Below are positions 42,908 to 51,487 of a DNA stretch of 64,000 nt, one piece after another (position 1 is the first letter of the stretch; each line of letters begins with the position of its first letter). The stretch is from Phycisphaerae bacterium (GTDB lineage: Bacteria > Chloroflexota > Anaerolineae > 4572-78 > J111): the NCBI GenBank assembly GCA_028285035.1, contig JANQQF010000106.1, forward strand, positions 62,001 to 126,000, written 5' to 3'. The notes beneath the pieces were generated by a model, which was not told the DNA's origin, did not search any database, and saw only the letters and a list, made by a program, of their open reading frames with translations. Position numbers and translations under genes: made by a program.

Positions 42908-43951
42908 TCAATCAGTTACAGCATCCAAGTGTACTTGTAGCAACTCAGCAGCAGTCTGGATTGAGTTTCGACCCCAGCCACATTCGGTTGCAACCCCAAA
43001 GGTAGCGAGAAATTGCTGAGCTTGCTTAATCCGAGCTTGATCCTTTCCCTGCACCTTGGGATGCAGCAGACCGAGATAAATATCCGTTTCCTCAGGCATG
43101 TTCAAAACCTCCAGTGGCTGGAAGAAAGCATCCGCTGCATCGGGCACTGATACGGGAAGGTGAACAAAATTTAATGAGCGATTGAGTTGATCCGCAATCT
43201 GATTGCAAAAATCCACCACGACCTGCATATCCTTTTGTTGGACAAGTGGGGCATCAACAGGACTACCATAACAAAAGTGATAACCCACCTCGATCGCCTC
43301 AGGAACTGCATCGCCTAATTCAGCAACCGTTGGGGCCATCCGCTTTGCATCGTAAACCCAATCATCAGGGAAGTAACCCTCTAATAACAAAATTTCCTGA
43401 CAACAATCCCACTGAATGGCTAGCTGGTTGTAGGGAATCTGTGCGCAAATTTCGTGCATCTCTTGTACAAGGGCTTGTTTCATAATCTCAATATAGGCCT
43501 CTTGCGCTTCGGGATGAAAGTAGAGTAATCCGGTGGCAAAGGGGGTAGGTAGACACACCTGGAAACGAACTTGGGATGGAATCAATCCAGCCATTTGTCT
43601 TTCTTGAAAGATTCGCCACGACTCGATTGCAGCCTCAGCATAGCCTAAGGGTCGAAATTCAATATCCTCAACCGAAAACTCTGGATTAAGAACAAATAAG
43701 GCATTTTCGCGACTGATTTGACCATTCAAATCCCGAATGGGTACAGTTCGGCCAGCAGGGTTGATCATCACCGCAGGATGGTTTTCAAGCATAGCATGTT
43801 GAAAGCCAATCCACCGATTACGTACACCCGTTTCACCATCTGGGAGACGCGAAAGATAAGGCCCGATTGTATCACAGACTTGTTCAAATACCTCGGCGGA
43901 TGACGCCAAAGGGATACTACCAACTAGGTGAACGCTGGTTGGTTTTGTCAT
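42908..43951 (-). CDS. MetE/UROD-like barrel protein, possible methyltransferase
   Basis: 347-residue TIM-barrel protein related to the C-terminal catalytic half of cobalamin-independent methionine synthase. It opens with LVGSIPLASSAEVF, shows QWDCCQEILLLEG, and retains candidate zinc ligands: YHFCYGSP (His-x-Cys) near residue 229 and ATECGWGR (Cys) near 321. The N-terminal duplicate domain of MetE is absent. It may transfer methyl groups from an unknown donor, or act on a different thiol. It follows the DUF971 gene by 24 bp, so the two are likely cotranscribed. Confidence 0.7.
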   Translation of the reverse strand: MTKPTSVHLVGSIPLASSAEVFEQVCDTIGPYLSRLPDGETGVRNRWIGFQHAMLENHPAVMINPAGRTVPIRDLNGQISRENALFVLNPEFSVEDIEFRPLGYAEAAIESWRIFQERQMAGLIPSQVRFQVCLPTPFATGLLYFHPEAQEAYIEIMKQALVQEMHEICAQIPYNQLAIQWDCCQEILLLEGYFPDDWVYDAKRMAPTVAELGDAVPEAIEVGYHFCYGSPVDAPLVQQKDMQVVVDFCNQIADQLNRSLNFVHLPVSVPDAADAFFQPLEVLNMPEETDIYLGLLHPKVQGKDQARIKQAQQFLATFGVATECGWGRNSIQTAAELLQVHLDAVTD

Positions 43952-43975
43952 CAGCTTTCTCCATAAATCGACTAG

Positions 43976-44320
43976 CTACGCAGGCGTTTTCTCGCGCAGA
44001 AAGCCAAAGGTGTAAATTCCAGTACGATGCCCATCGGCCCAGAAAAATTGAAGAGCATAATTGCCCACCATTTCGACCGGGCTTTCAGTAGGCAAATCTG
44101 CCTTGACCACCAAGTGCTCATCCTTCAACACCCGCAAACTTAAGGGGTCATAGTTGTTACGTTGTTCATTGCACGTAGCACAAGGGCAAATTTGGCGGAG
44201 ATGATCAAACGGATACACACTTTGAAAGGCATCAGCCCAGGTAATCCGAACTTCACGTTGTTTGATATCGACCTCAATATCGGTCGGTGTTTTTTGTTCA
44301 AGGGTTAAGTTGCTCATCAT
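43976..44320 (-). CDS. DUF971 domain-containing protein
   Basis: 114-residue protein of the DUF971 family (gamma-butyrobetaine hydroxylase N-terminal-like). Seen: the DIKQREVRITWADAFQSVYPFDHLRQICPCATCNE region, given here as residues about 17-52, with a CxCxxC zinc-type motif, then YALQFFWADGHRTGIYTFGFLRE, both family hallmarks. In other bacteria the domain is linked to Fe-S cluster proteins, but its role is unsettled. Two adjacent ATGs are possible starts. Confidence 0.87.
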   Translation of the reverse strand: MMSNLTLEQKTPTDIEVDIKQREVRITWADAFQSVYPFDHLRQICPCATCNEQRNNYDPLSLRVLKDEHLVVKADLPTESPVEMVGNYALQFFWADGHRTGIYTFGFLREKTPA

Positions 44321-44411
44321 TCACTCACACTATATTCAAGGTTTTTCATAAAAATGGTCGCAAGGGGACAGAGTCGTTACATCGAAAAAAAGCTGTAGCC
44401 TTCCCTCGCTG

Positions 44412-44831
44412 CTAACTTGTCATTACCTGAAGCAGGGCCAAACCATAGGCATCGCTTGCCCCAAACGCCTCAAATTCCTGTGTCTGGCCTTGAAATTGAA
44501 TTTCACAAACATAGCCATCAGGAGAACTCATAAGCTTCAGGGCTGGTTGAGCTTCGGTCACTAGCTCCCGCTCTAACAAAGCTCTGAGCTGCGCTTCAGT
44601 GGGCAGCCAAACCAGTTCACTAACCAAGATATAATCTAACGCCCACTCTGGGGTACCGTGGAAGGTAACGGCGAGATGACCGTGCAGTTTTTCAACAATG
44701 ACCGCCATATCGCTGATCACATAAATTGCATCATCGAGGCCAGGGGTTGGCACCATAAAAAAATCGTAGACTGTCGGCGTCCAATCTAGACCAGCTTCTT
44801 TCAATTTTTGAGCTACACTCAAAGAAATCAT
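44412..44831 (-). CDS. hypothetical protein coupled to cobU
   Basis: I do not recognise this 139-residue protein. It is cytosolic, without signal or membrane segments. It opens with [24 protein letters not shown], has a central [12 protein letters not shown] and a C-terminal [17 protein letters not shown]. Its ATG overlaps the cobU TGA by 4 bp, so it is translated with cobU; whether it acts in cobalamin metabolism is unknown. Confidence 0.7.
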   Translation of the reverse strand: MISLSVAQKLKEAGLDWTPTVYDFFMVPTPGLDDAIYVISDMAVIVEKLHGHLAVTFHGTPEWALDYILVSELVWLPTEAQLRALLERELVTEAQPALKLMSSPDGYVCEIQFQGQTQEFEAFGASDAYGLALLQVMTS

Positions 44832-45373
44832 TCGTCTTTCACCACCATAGGTAAGCCCGCCACCATAAACAGGACACGAGCCGCCTGCTGGGCTAGAAAT
44901 TGATTGGCTCGGCCCAAAGCGTCTCGATAGACACGGCCCAACGGATAGGGCGGGACAAGGCCAAGCCCTACCTCATTCGAGACAACAATCAAAGGCACGG
45001 CTAAAGTCGTTTGGGCCGCTAAAATTGCTTCTACTTCGGCCTTAAGGACGGCATCCACCTCGGCCTGGGGTTTGTCCTCAAGCGCAAGCACAATATTTGA
45101 GGCCAACAGGGTGAGACAGTCCAGCAAAATCACCTCTGGCTGGGTATCAATGGCCGCTAAGGCAGCGCCTACTTGGCGCGGGGCCTCCAAGGTATCCCAC
45201 TCGGTTGGGCGTTCGGCCTGATGTACCGCAATACGCTCAGCCATTTCCTGATCGCCCGCCTCTGCTGTCGCTACATACAAAACCCGTTGGCCCATCTCAG
45301 CTGCCAGCTTTTCAGCATAGTTGCTTTTACCACTGCGTGCGCCACCAAGAATTAAGATGATTTGCTCTGTCAC
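44828..45373 (-). CDS. cobU: adenosylcobinamide kinase/guanylyltransferase
   Basis: Bifunctional enzyme of cobalamin assembly and salvage: phosphorylates adenosylcobinamide and transfers GMP to it. 181 residues, full length. Walker [11 protein letters not shown] at about residues 8-17, the EWDTLEAP segment, [13 protein letters not shown] and [13 protein letters not shown] are CobU signatures. GTG start with GAGGAG 6 nt upstream. No other cob genes are in the window; isolated cobU fits a salvage-type or scattered pathway. Functionally it can support the B12-dependent nrdJ and the B12-binding radical SAM protein. Confidence 0.92.
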   Translation of the reverse strand: MTEQIILILGGARSGKSNYAEKLAAEMGQRVLYVATAEAGDQEMAERIAVHQAERPTEWDTLEAPRQVGAALAAIDTQPEVILLDCLTLLASNIVLALEDKPQAEVDAVLKAEVEAILAAQTTLAVPLIVVSNEVGLGLVPPYPLGRVYRDALGRANQFLAQQAARVLFMVAGLPMVVKDE

Positions 45374-45400
45374 AGCATCTCCTCAAAAAAGGTGTCTGAG

Positions 45401-45428
45401 ATTATACAACAGATAAAAGTAGATACAA
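45401..45428 (-). promoter_or_regulatory. promoter for cobU operon
   Basis: On the minus strand TTGTAT (45428-45423), a 16-bp spacer and TATAAT (45406-45401), about 28 bp ahead of the GTG start. No cobalamin riboswitch lies between. Confidence 0.55.
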
Positions 45429-45554
45429 CTATGCTCAATGCTCTGAAGAATATCGAATAGCACAGATTGAAGTTAAAAATTATAATCTCAGCGCGTCAAA
45501 AAAATAACCAAAGTTAACAGGGATCAAGTATCAATCAAGCAAAGGAGAATTTTT

Positions 45555-46832
45555 ATGAGACTTTTTCTATTCCTTCCCTTAATTTCATTGCTTTTAGCAG
45601 CTTGCACTAGTCGCTCGACATCAAATGCCAATGTACCCTCAGTGGCAACTGAACAACCATCGCCCTCACCAACACCAAAGCCAAAATTAGAAACACCAAC
45701 CGCTCTACCCACCAACACAGCGCATCCTCCACCAACCGCAACCCCAGCCCCAACTCCCACAGAGCCGGTGAATGAGACGATTACAGGCCCAGCAGAGTGG
45801 CCGATGTTTCGGCTCAATGTCAATCACACAGGGGCTTCGGATGACACCCAAGCGATTACGACTCAACCCGAACTGCTCTGGAAATTTGATACAGGTGGAG
45901 TGGTTGAGTCGTCTCCGGCCGTAGTCAATGGAGTTGTTTATGTAGGTACCTTCAACAACAATCTGTTTGCCCTTGACGCATCAACCGGGGAAGAAATATG
46001 GCGCTTTCCAGTGGGCGGGTTATTGCGGGCTTCGCCATCCGTTGTAGAGGGTCTCGTTTACTTTGGGGCCGATGACAACAAGTTCTACGCCGTTGAGGCT
46101 GAGACTGGAGATGAACGCTGGTCTTTTGATTTGGGGCCGGGGGGCGAACAATCCTCACCAGCTATTGTAGACGGTGTCGTTTATTTTGGAGCATTCGATC
46201 GAAATGTCTATGCCTTGGATGGTGCCACCGGGGAAGAAATATGGCGTTTTGAAACAGGCTCGGGAATCTTATCATCGCCCACTGTAGTCTCAAACATCCT
46301 TTATATCGGCTCAATCGATGGCAATATTTACGCACTTGATGCCAGCACAGGCCAATTAGTTTGGCGATTTCAAACTAGAGGGGCTGTTTTCTCGTCACCG
46401 GCTGTGGCCAACGACACCGTCTACATCGGCTCCGATGATAGTAATATCTATGCTTTAGATGCCATGACAGGCGAGATGATCTGGTTTTTCCCAACAGGCC
46501 GCGAGATTTTCTCTTCCCCAACGATTAAGGATGAGATCGTTTTTGTTGGCTCAAATGATGAATTCTTGTATGCGCTATCCGCTGAAACGGGTGCACTTAT
46601 ATGGCGGCAGGATTTGGGTGGAGCTCTCTTTTCGTCCCCAGCCGTAGCAGGTGTCCTGGTGTACATTGGCTCCAGCGACGGGCATCTTTATGCGGTCGAG
46701 CAAGATACAGGCCAAGTTGTTTGGCGTTTTCTCGTTGGTGAACAGGTGCGAGTTTGGACCTCCCCCGCCATCGTTGATAACACAATTTATTTTGGATCGC
46801 ACGATGGTCATATTTATGCCTTAAAAAACTAA
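45555..46832 (+). CDS. lipoprotein with PQQ-like beta-propeller
   Basis: Predicted exported lipoprotein of 425 residues. A short signal ends at LLAAC (lipobox near residue 17); residues about 25-80 are a Pro/Thr-rich linker. The rest has about eight PQQ-enzyme/BamB-type repeats of roughly 40 residues with the pattern SSPAVVNGVVYVGTFNNNLFALDASTGEEIWRF, seen in part in every blade. No catalytic residues were identified, so it is more likely a scaffold or binding protein than a quinoprotein dehydrogenase. Perfect AAAGGAGAA ribosome-binding site. Confidence 0.88.
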   Translation: MRLFLFLPLISLLLAACTSRSTSNANVPSVATEQPSPSPTPKPKLETPTALPTNTAHPPPTATPAPTPTEPVNETITGPAEWPMFRLNVNHTGASDDTQAITTQPELLWKFDTGGVVESSPAVVNGVVYVGTFNNNLFALDASTGEEIWRFPVGGLLRASPSVVEGLVYFGADDNKFYAVEAETGDERWSFDLGPGGEQSSPAIVDGVVYFGAFDRNVYALDGATGEEIWRFETGSGILSSPTVVSNILYIGSIDGNIYALDASTGQLVWRFQTRGAVFSSPAVANDTVYIGSDDSNIYALDAMTGEMIWFFPTGREIFSSPTIKDEIVFVGSNDEFLYALSAETGALIWRQDLGGALFSSPAVAGVLVYIGSSDGHLYAVEQDTGQVVWRFLVGEQVRVWTSPAIVDNTIYFGSHDGHIYALKN

Positions 46833-46987
46833 TCTCAAGGTCAAGGTTTTAAGGTGTGACGCGTATCATAAAAAGCGAATTCGAGCAATCGATAGATTAT
46901 GTGCAGTTATTTGTTAAAAATTGCCAGAAGATCGCTTTTGAATACGATATCTTACAAATACATACTTTCTGATTGAATGGAGCCGCA

Positions 46988-48571
46988 ATGTCGGTAACCC
47001 TTGAAACCCAACTTGAAAATTACACCTTGGAGAAAGAAATCGGCCGGGGTGATATGACAATCGTTTATCAGGCCCATCGTAAATCCGATGGAGCCTCAGT
47101 GGCAGTTAAGGTCGTTCCCCCTCAATTCACATTTGATGAGTTATTTGTTCGCCGCTTTCAGGATGCGGCTGGACAAGCCACAAAACTGGAACACCCCAAC
47201 ATAGTCCGAACCTTTGAGGCAGGCAAAGAAGATGATGTCCTGTACATCGTCCGCGAATTGATCCAAGCTAAACCGCTGAGTCAAGTGATTGATGAGGATG
47301 GCCCGTTGGCCCCAGAGCGCATGCGAATGATTGCCCAGCAAATCGCCTCTGCGCTGGATTACGCCCATCAACGATCGATTATGCATGGCGATTTATCAGC
47401 CAGCCGAGTGTATGTAGGCCTCAATGATTACACGATTGTGGCGGATTTTGGCCAGACTCAAGCAATGGCTGGTACGAGTCTCGTAAAACAGGGCTTTGCC
47501 ATCGGTTCACCAGAAACCATTGCTCCAGAGCGAGTGCACGGGCAGGGTCCCAGCCGTCAATCAGATTTATATTCCTTGGGTGTTTTGTGTTATCAAATGC
47601 TGGCTGGGGTGCCCCCATTCCAGGGAACGCCGACGACCGTTCTCCACGCTCAAGCCTACGAACAACCTCGCCCCTTACACCTTGTCATTCCCACGGTTCC
47701 GGTTGCTTTGAGTGAAACGATCAACCGTATGTTGTCCAAAGGCCTGGAACTGCGTTACAACACGGGCGCTGAATTTGCTCGAGCCTTGGATATGAGTACC
47801 CAGGGGAATGCCCCAATGTGGAACCCCGCTACGGCTGCTGCACAACGAAAAGCCGCTGGCCTAGAGACATCCTCGCGTTGGTCTCGTCCCTTGGTTTCAA
47901 TCCTAGCTGCAATCATCGGTTTAGCGTGTTTATTAGGTCTTGGTTTTGGGGCCATGTCCTATTGGAACAATAACTCATCTGATTTAGCCGCTTTTTTTCC
48001 AACAAATCCAACAGCGCCCCTTACCGCAACCCCCGTGCCAACTGAGATTGTTGCGGCAACGAATACGCCAAATCGTCCACCAGCAACGAATACAACTGCT
48101 CCCACCTCAACCTCAACGTCGCCTCCAACAATCACCCCAACCGAGACCCCGGTTCCCACGGTAACACCTACCTCAACCCCAACGTTAGCCCCATTCCCAA
48201 CACCGGGCTTACCAACGGTTGAAGAGGATAGCCCCTTCACAAATCTGGTCTTGGCTCACGCAATCAGCGAAGCGAATGTCCCTGAACGCGTGGGCACAAC
48301 ATTTGCTCCGGGGGGGCAGCCCGTTTATCTCTTTTTCGATTACGATCAAATCGAGCCTGGGACTAGCTGGACCCATCGTTGGACCTGGGGGGATACGGAT
48401 CTAGAAACAATTGAAGGTACGTGGCCCGAAAATTACAACTTACAAGGCACGGCCTGGGTCTTCTATAGCCCATCAGGTGGGTATCAGCCTGGCCCCTATC
48501 AAGTCACCTTGGAAATAAATGGTCGCACCGTGGCCACAGCGACCTTTGTCATTGAGCCGGGTGGCTTGTAA
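46988..48571 (+). CDS. PknB-type membrane kinase-like protein, probable pseudokinase
   Basis: 527 residues from ATG 46988, chosen for GGAG 5-6 nt upstream over a TTG at 46973. Residues about 12-275 form a Hanks-type kinase fold: the beta-3 lysine is present (VAVKVV, Lys41) and DFG is intact (153-155). The glycine loop is GRGDMTIV, lacking the third Gly. The catalytic loop reads HGDLSASRV instead of HRDLKPxN, so the base Asp135 remains but Lys is Ser137 and the metal-binding Asn is Arg140. A transmembrane helix at about 305-332 and a long Thr/Pro linker lead to an extracellular C-terminal beta domain. Phosphotransfer is therefore doubtful; a binding or scaffolding role is more likely. Confidence 0.82.
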   Translation: MSVTLETQLENYTLEKEIGRGDMTIVYQAHRKSDGASVAVKVVPPQFTFDELFVRRFQDAAGQATKLEHPNIVRTFEAGKEDDVLYIVRELIQAKPLSQVIDEDGPLAPERMRMIAQQIASALDYAHQRSIMHGDLSASRVYVGLNDYTIVADFGQTQAMAGTSLVKQGFAIGSPETIAPERVHGQGPSRQSDLYSLGVLCYQMLAGVPPFQGTPTTVLHAQAYEQPRPLHLVIPTVPVALSETINRMLSKGLELRYNTGAEFARALDMSTQGNAPMWNPATAAAQRKAAGLETSSRWSRPLVSILAAIIGLACLLGLGFGAMSYWNNNSSDLAAFFPTNPTAPLTATPVPTEIVAATNTPNRPPATNTTAPTSTSTSPPTITPTETPVPTVTPTSTPTLAPFPTPGLPTVEEDSPFTNLVLAHAISEANVPERVGTTFAPGGQPVYLFFDYDQIEPGTSWTHRWTWGDTDLETIEGTWPENYNLQGTAWVFYSPSGGYQPGPYQVTLEINGRTVATATFVIEPGGL

Positions 48572-48650
48572 TCTCAGCCTCTTTTCTCAAAAAATAAGAT
48601 ACAATTGTCCTATTGCCTAAAAAATTTACAGAAACTTCACGGAAGCCTAG

Positions 48651-48679
48651 TTTACATGATACTTGGCAGGTGGTATAAT
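48651..48679 (+). promoter_or_regulatory. promoter for histidine kinase gene
   Basis: TTTACA at 48651-48656, exactly 17 bp, TATAAT at 48674-48679. The transcript start is expected near 48686, inside the inverted repeat CATTCAAG/CTTGAATG. Confidence 0.65.
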
Positions 48680-48684
48680 TTTTT

Positions 48685-48729
48685 CATTCAAGGTTAACAT
48701 CTTGAATGTTGTGGGTTACTTTGTAACCC
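48685..48729 (+). promoter_or_regulatory. two successive inverted repeats at the transcript start
   Basis: CATTCAAG (48685-48692) with CTTGAATG (48701-48708), then GGGTTAC (48713-48719) with GTAACCC (48723-48729). Either could be an operator or a 5'-end hairpin in the roughly 275-nt leader of the kinase gene. The rest of the leader to 48961 shows no gene. Confidence 0.45.
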
Positions 48730-48961
48730 TATCCCCAAATTTAGTCATTAAGTGTTTGGCAGAAAGTTTTGTGAAATAAAAAATTGCTCAAACCAAAAAT
48801 AGTTCCAAATATTGTCAGTTTCGCGCCATAATCTATGGTAAATCTCATTTACCCGTAAACAGGCCAAATGGATCTCGTTTTGAGCAAAAATCGCTAATCA
48901 ATATTCATCGGTTTTTCTAAAACTTCTTGCCGTTTACTCAAAAACCTCCGGAGTATTACCA

Positions 48962-50566
48962 ATGCAGAGTGAGCATGTGCTCATTGTGGACGATGAGATT
49001 GATGTCCTTGAGCTTTGTGAACGTATTCTCAGAGTCAAAGGTTATCAAGTTACAAAGGCCCACAATGGGTATCAAGCAATCGAACTAGCAACTCAAACGC
49101 GATTCGACTTATTGTTAACAGATATCAAAATGCCAGGTATGAGCGGTCTCGATATTGCCCGTGCCTTGAAAAGAAATGACCCAGGTGTGGTTTGTATTGC
49201 CATGACCGGCTACGGCACCATTGATATGGTGCTTGATGCGATAAAACTGGGGATCGATGAATTCATCCTCAAGCCTTTCACTCCCGAAGAACTCAGTTTG
49301 ACGGTCTTAAAAGCTACCGAGAAAGAGCGTTTGCGGAAAGAAAACTTTCGTTTACGCTCGCTGATTCCCCTCTTTGAACTCAATAAGACTTTGATGGGCA
49401 CCGTTGAAGTCGAAAAAGTGCTCCAACGCCTCATTGAAATTTCCCAAGAGGAAACAAAATCTGTAGTGGCTGGCTTGTATACTTTTGAGCAAAATGACAT
49501 CGTTGCCCATCAAAATTGTGCCTCACCCGATGACTTATCAACTACCGAGGAAATGGGTTGTGATATTTTAGCCAAGCTCGTTCTACAAACTGGCGAACAG
49601 ATTCATTTAACGCAAGCCTCTACCAATCAAGAATTCTTAAACATTCTAGAGCAGTTAAATTTACAAGCTTTAATTGCCACGCCAATCAAATCAAAAGAAT
49701 CGAATCTTGGTGCCCTAATTTTAGGCCGAACTTCTAACAGTTTTGCCTCTGGGGATGACGAATTTTTATCCGTATTAGCCAGTCAAGCCGGTATCGCCTT
49801 AGAGAATGCTCGTTTATTTGGTGAAATTCAAACAGCCTATGAGGAATTACAAAAGCTTGATCATATGAAGCGTGAATTCATCAACATCGCGGCTCATGAA
49901 TTACGAACACCACTAACAATTCTGATGGGATATGCCAGTGTTTTAGAGGAGGAGTCAGAAGGCGCTTCTCAAGATTTCGCCACCAGTATCATGCGCAATG
50001 GGATGCGGCTGCGGGCCTTGATTGAAGATATGTTAAATCTCAATTACCTTGAAAGCGGCATAGCGGTATTAGCCCAAGATCACTTGCAGCTTAATGAGGT
50101 TGTGGGAGATATTATCAAAGATATGGCCCTGCTCGCCGAAAAGAAACAACTCGAGATTTCTATCGACATTCCCCCTGACTTTCCAACCATCACGGTAGAT
50201 CGCCAAAAGTTTGATTTGATTGTGATGAACTTATTTCACAATGCAATTAAATTTACCCCAGCCGGTGGCCAAGTCAGCTTAAAAGCTCGCCCCAGTGGAG
50301 ATTATGTAACTATTTCTGTCAGTGACACTGGAATCGGTATCGCTCACAATCAGCTTAATCGCGTTTTTGATCGTTTTTACCAGGTTGAGTCTTCATTGAC
50401 CCGGGAACACGGTGGGATTGGCTTAGGTTTAGCCATCGCACGAGGAATGGTTGATGTTTGTGGGGGGGAAATTACAGTTGAAAGCAACAAGGGTGAGGGA
50501 ACCACGTTTACATTTACCTTGCCAAAGGATAACAGCAAATTGGGGGAGCGCAAGCTACAATTGTAA
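48962..50566 (+). CDS. response regulator/histidine kinase hybrid with GAF domain
   Basis: Soluble signalling kinase, 534 residues. Residues 1-125 are a receiver domain with VDDE (Asp10, Asp11), TDIKMPG (phosphoacceptor Asp54) and the conserved FILKPF. A GAF domain occupies about 145-285. The HisKA dimerisation domain carries AAHELRTPL with phospho-accepting His312, and the HATPase domain (about 410-520) shows NLFHNAIKF, DTGIGI and GGIGLGLAI. A receiver at the N-terminus of a kinase suggests it is itself a phosphorelay target. Its stop abuts the miaA stop on the other strand with no gap. Confidence 0.92.
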   Translation: MQSEHVLIVDDEIDVLELCERILRVKGYQVTKAHNGYQAIELATQTRFDLLLTDIKMPGMSGLDIARALKRNDPGVVCIAMTGYGTIDMVLDAIKLGIDEFILKPFTPEELSLTVLKATEKERLRKENFRLRSLIPLFELNKTLMGTVEVEKVLQRLIEISQEETKSVVAGLYTFEQNDIVAHQNCASPDDLSTTEEMGCDILAKLVLQTGEQIHLTQASTNQEFLNILEQLNLQALIATPIKSKESNLGALILGRTSNSFASGDDEFLSVLASQAGIALENARLFGEIQTAYEELQKLDHMKREFINIAAHELRTPLTILMGYASVLEEESEGASQDFATSIMRNGMRLRALIEDMLNLNYLESGIAVLAQDHLQLNEVVGDIIKDMALLAEKKQLEISIDIPPDFPTITVDRQKFDLIVMNLFHNAIKFTPAGGQVSLKARPSGDYVTISVSDTGIGIAHNQLNRVFDRFYQVESSLTREHGGIGLGLAIARGMVDVCGGEITVESNKGEGTTFTFTLPKDNSKLGERKLQL

Positions 50567-51487
50567 TCATCCCGATTGGAGAAACTGTTTCACTCGATGA
50601 TAAACATCTGCGGTTCCTTCGGTAATTTCGAACCACTCAATGCGTTCATCGCTCAATTGGAACCAATTGTATTGTTGACGGACAAAACGTCGCGTCTCCT
50701 TTTTAATTAAGGCCACAGCTTCCTCTAAAGATATTTCTTCTTGCAAATATAACCCGATCTGTCGATATCCTAACCCAGACATCGCTGGTAGGTTCCAGCC
50801 GTAGCCTGCTAGCACCAGTTGCTGCACCTCTTCAAGTAAGCCCTCATCCATCATTTGGTCAATTCGCAAATCAATGCGTTCGTATAAATTTTCTCGGGGA
50901 CGGGTTAGCCCTATGACCAAAATATCGTAGGGGGGCGGTGTCTTTTGCTGATGAACGCTGATGGGAATGCCGGTTTTAAGATACACTTCAAGCGCCCGAA
51001 TCACCCGCCGGACATTGCGGAGGTCGAGTTTGGCGGCTGCCTCTGGATCAACCGCAGCCAATTTGGCGTGAAAGGCTTCAACCCCCAACTCGGTTGCCTC
51101 GGCTTCAAGTTCAGCACGCAGGGCTGGATCAGGAGCCACTTTAGGAATGCCCCAGCCTTCTACAACCGCCCAAATCCACTGTCCTGTCCCGCCCACCAAC
51201 AATGGCACCCTGCTACGCTGATGCATATCATCAATCAGTCTAAACGCTTCTGTTTGAAATTCAGCCAGGGTTAAAATTTCGTCTGGAGCAGCCACATCGA
51301 TCATGTAGTGTGGGGCGAGCGCTTGCATCGCAGGGGAGGCTTTATCCGTGCCAATGTCAAGCCCTCGATAAATTTGGCGTGAGTCTGCGGAGATAATCTC
51401 GCCCGCAAAATCCTGAGCGAGTTGTAAAGACAAGGCAGTTTTGCCGACCGCCGTTGGGCCGGCAATGACTACAAGCGGTTTACTCAT
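50567..51487 (-). CDS. miaA: tRNA dimethylallyltransferase
   Basis: Adds a dimethylallyl group from DMAPP to N6 of A37 in tRNAs reading UNN codons. 306 residues, standard length. Seen: P-loop AGPTAVGKT at residues 9-17, IISADSRQIYRGLDIGTDKAS, VGGTGQW and RNVRRVIRALEV, all MiaA signatures. It overlaps the end of the M32 peptidase gene by 4 bp and is the last gene of the lepA operon. The DMAPP it needs could come from the mevalonate-type route suggested by the gene at 19960. Confidence 0.96.
   Translation of the reverse strand: MSKPLVVIAGPTAVGKTALSLQLAQDFAGEIISADSRQIYRGLDIGTDKASPAMQALAPHYMIDVAAPDEILTLAEFQTEAFRLIDDMHQRSRVPLLVGGTGQWIWAVVEGWGIPKVAPDPALRAELEAEATELGVEAFHAKLAAVDPEAAAKLDLRNVRRVIRALEVYLKTGIPISVHQQKTPPPYDILVIGLTRPRENLYERIDLRIDQMMDEGLLEEVQQLVLAGYGWNLPAMSGLGYRQIGLYLQEEISLEEAVALIKKETRRFVRQQYNWFQLSDERIEWFEITEGTADVYHRVKQFLQSG

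Noticed and set aside
45374..45400. Cobalamin riboswitch before cobU
   Set aside because: Only about 20 nt lie between the predicted transcript start and the GTG, too short for one.
47959..48240. Gly/Val-rich antisense frame in the kinase-like gene
   Set aside because: Shadow of the Thr/Pro linker of the protein at 46988.
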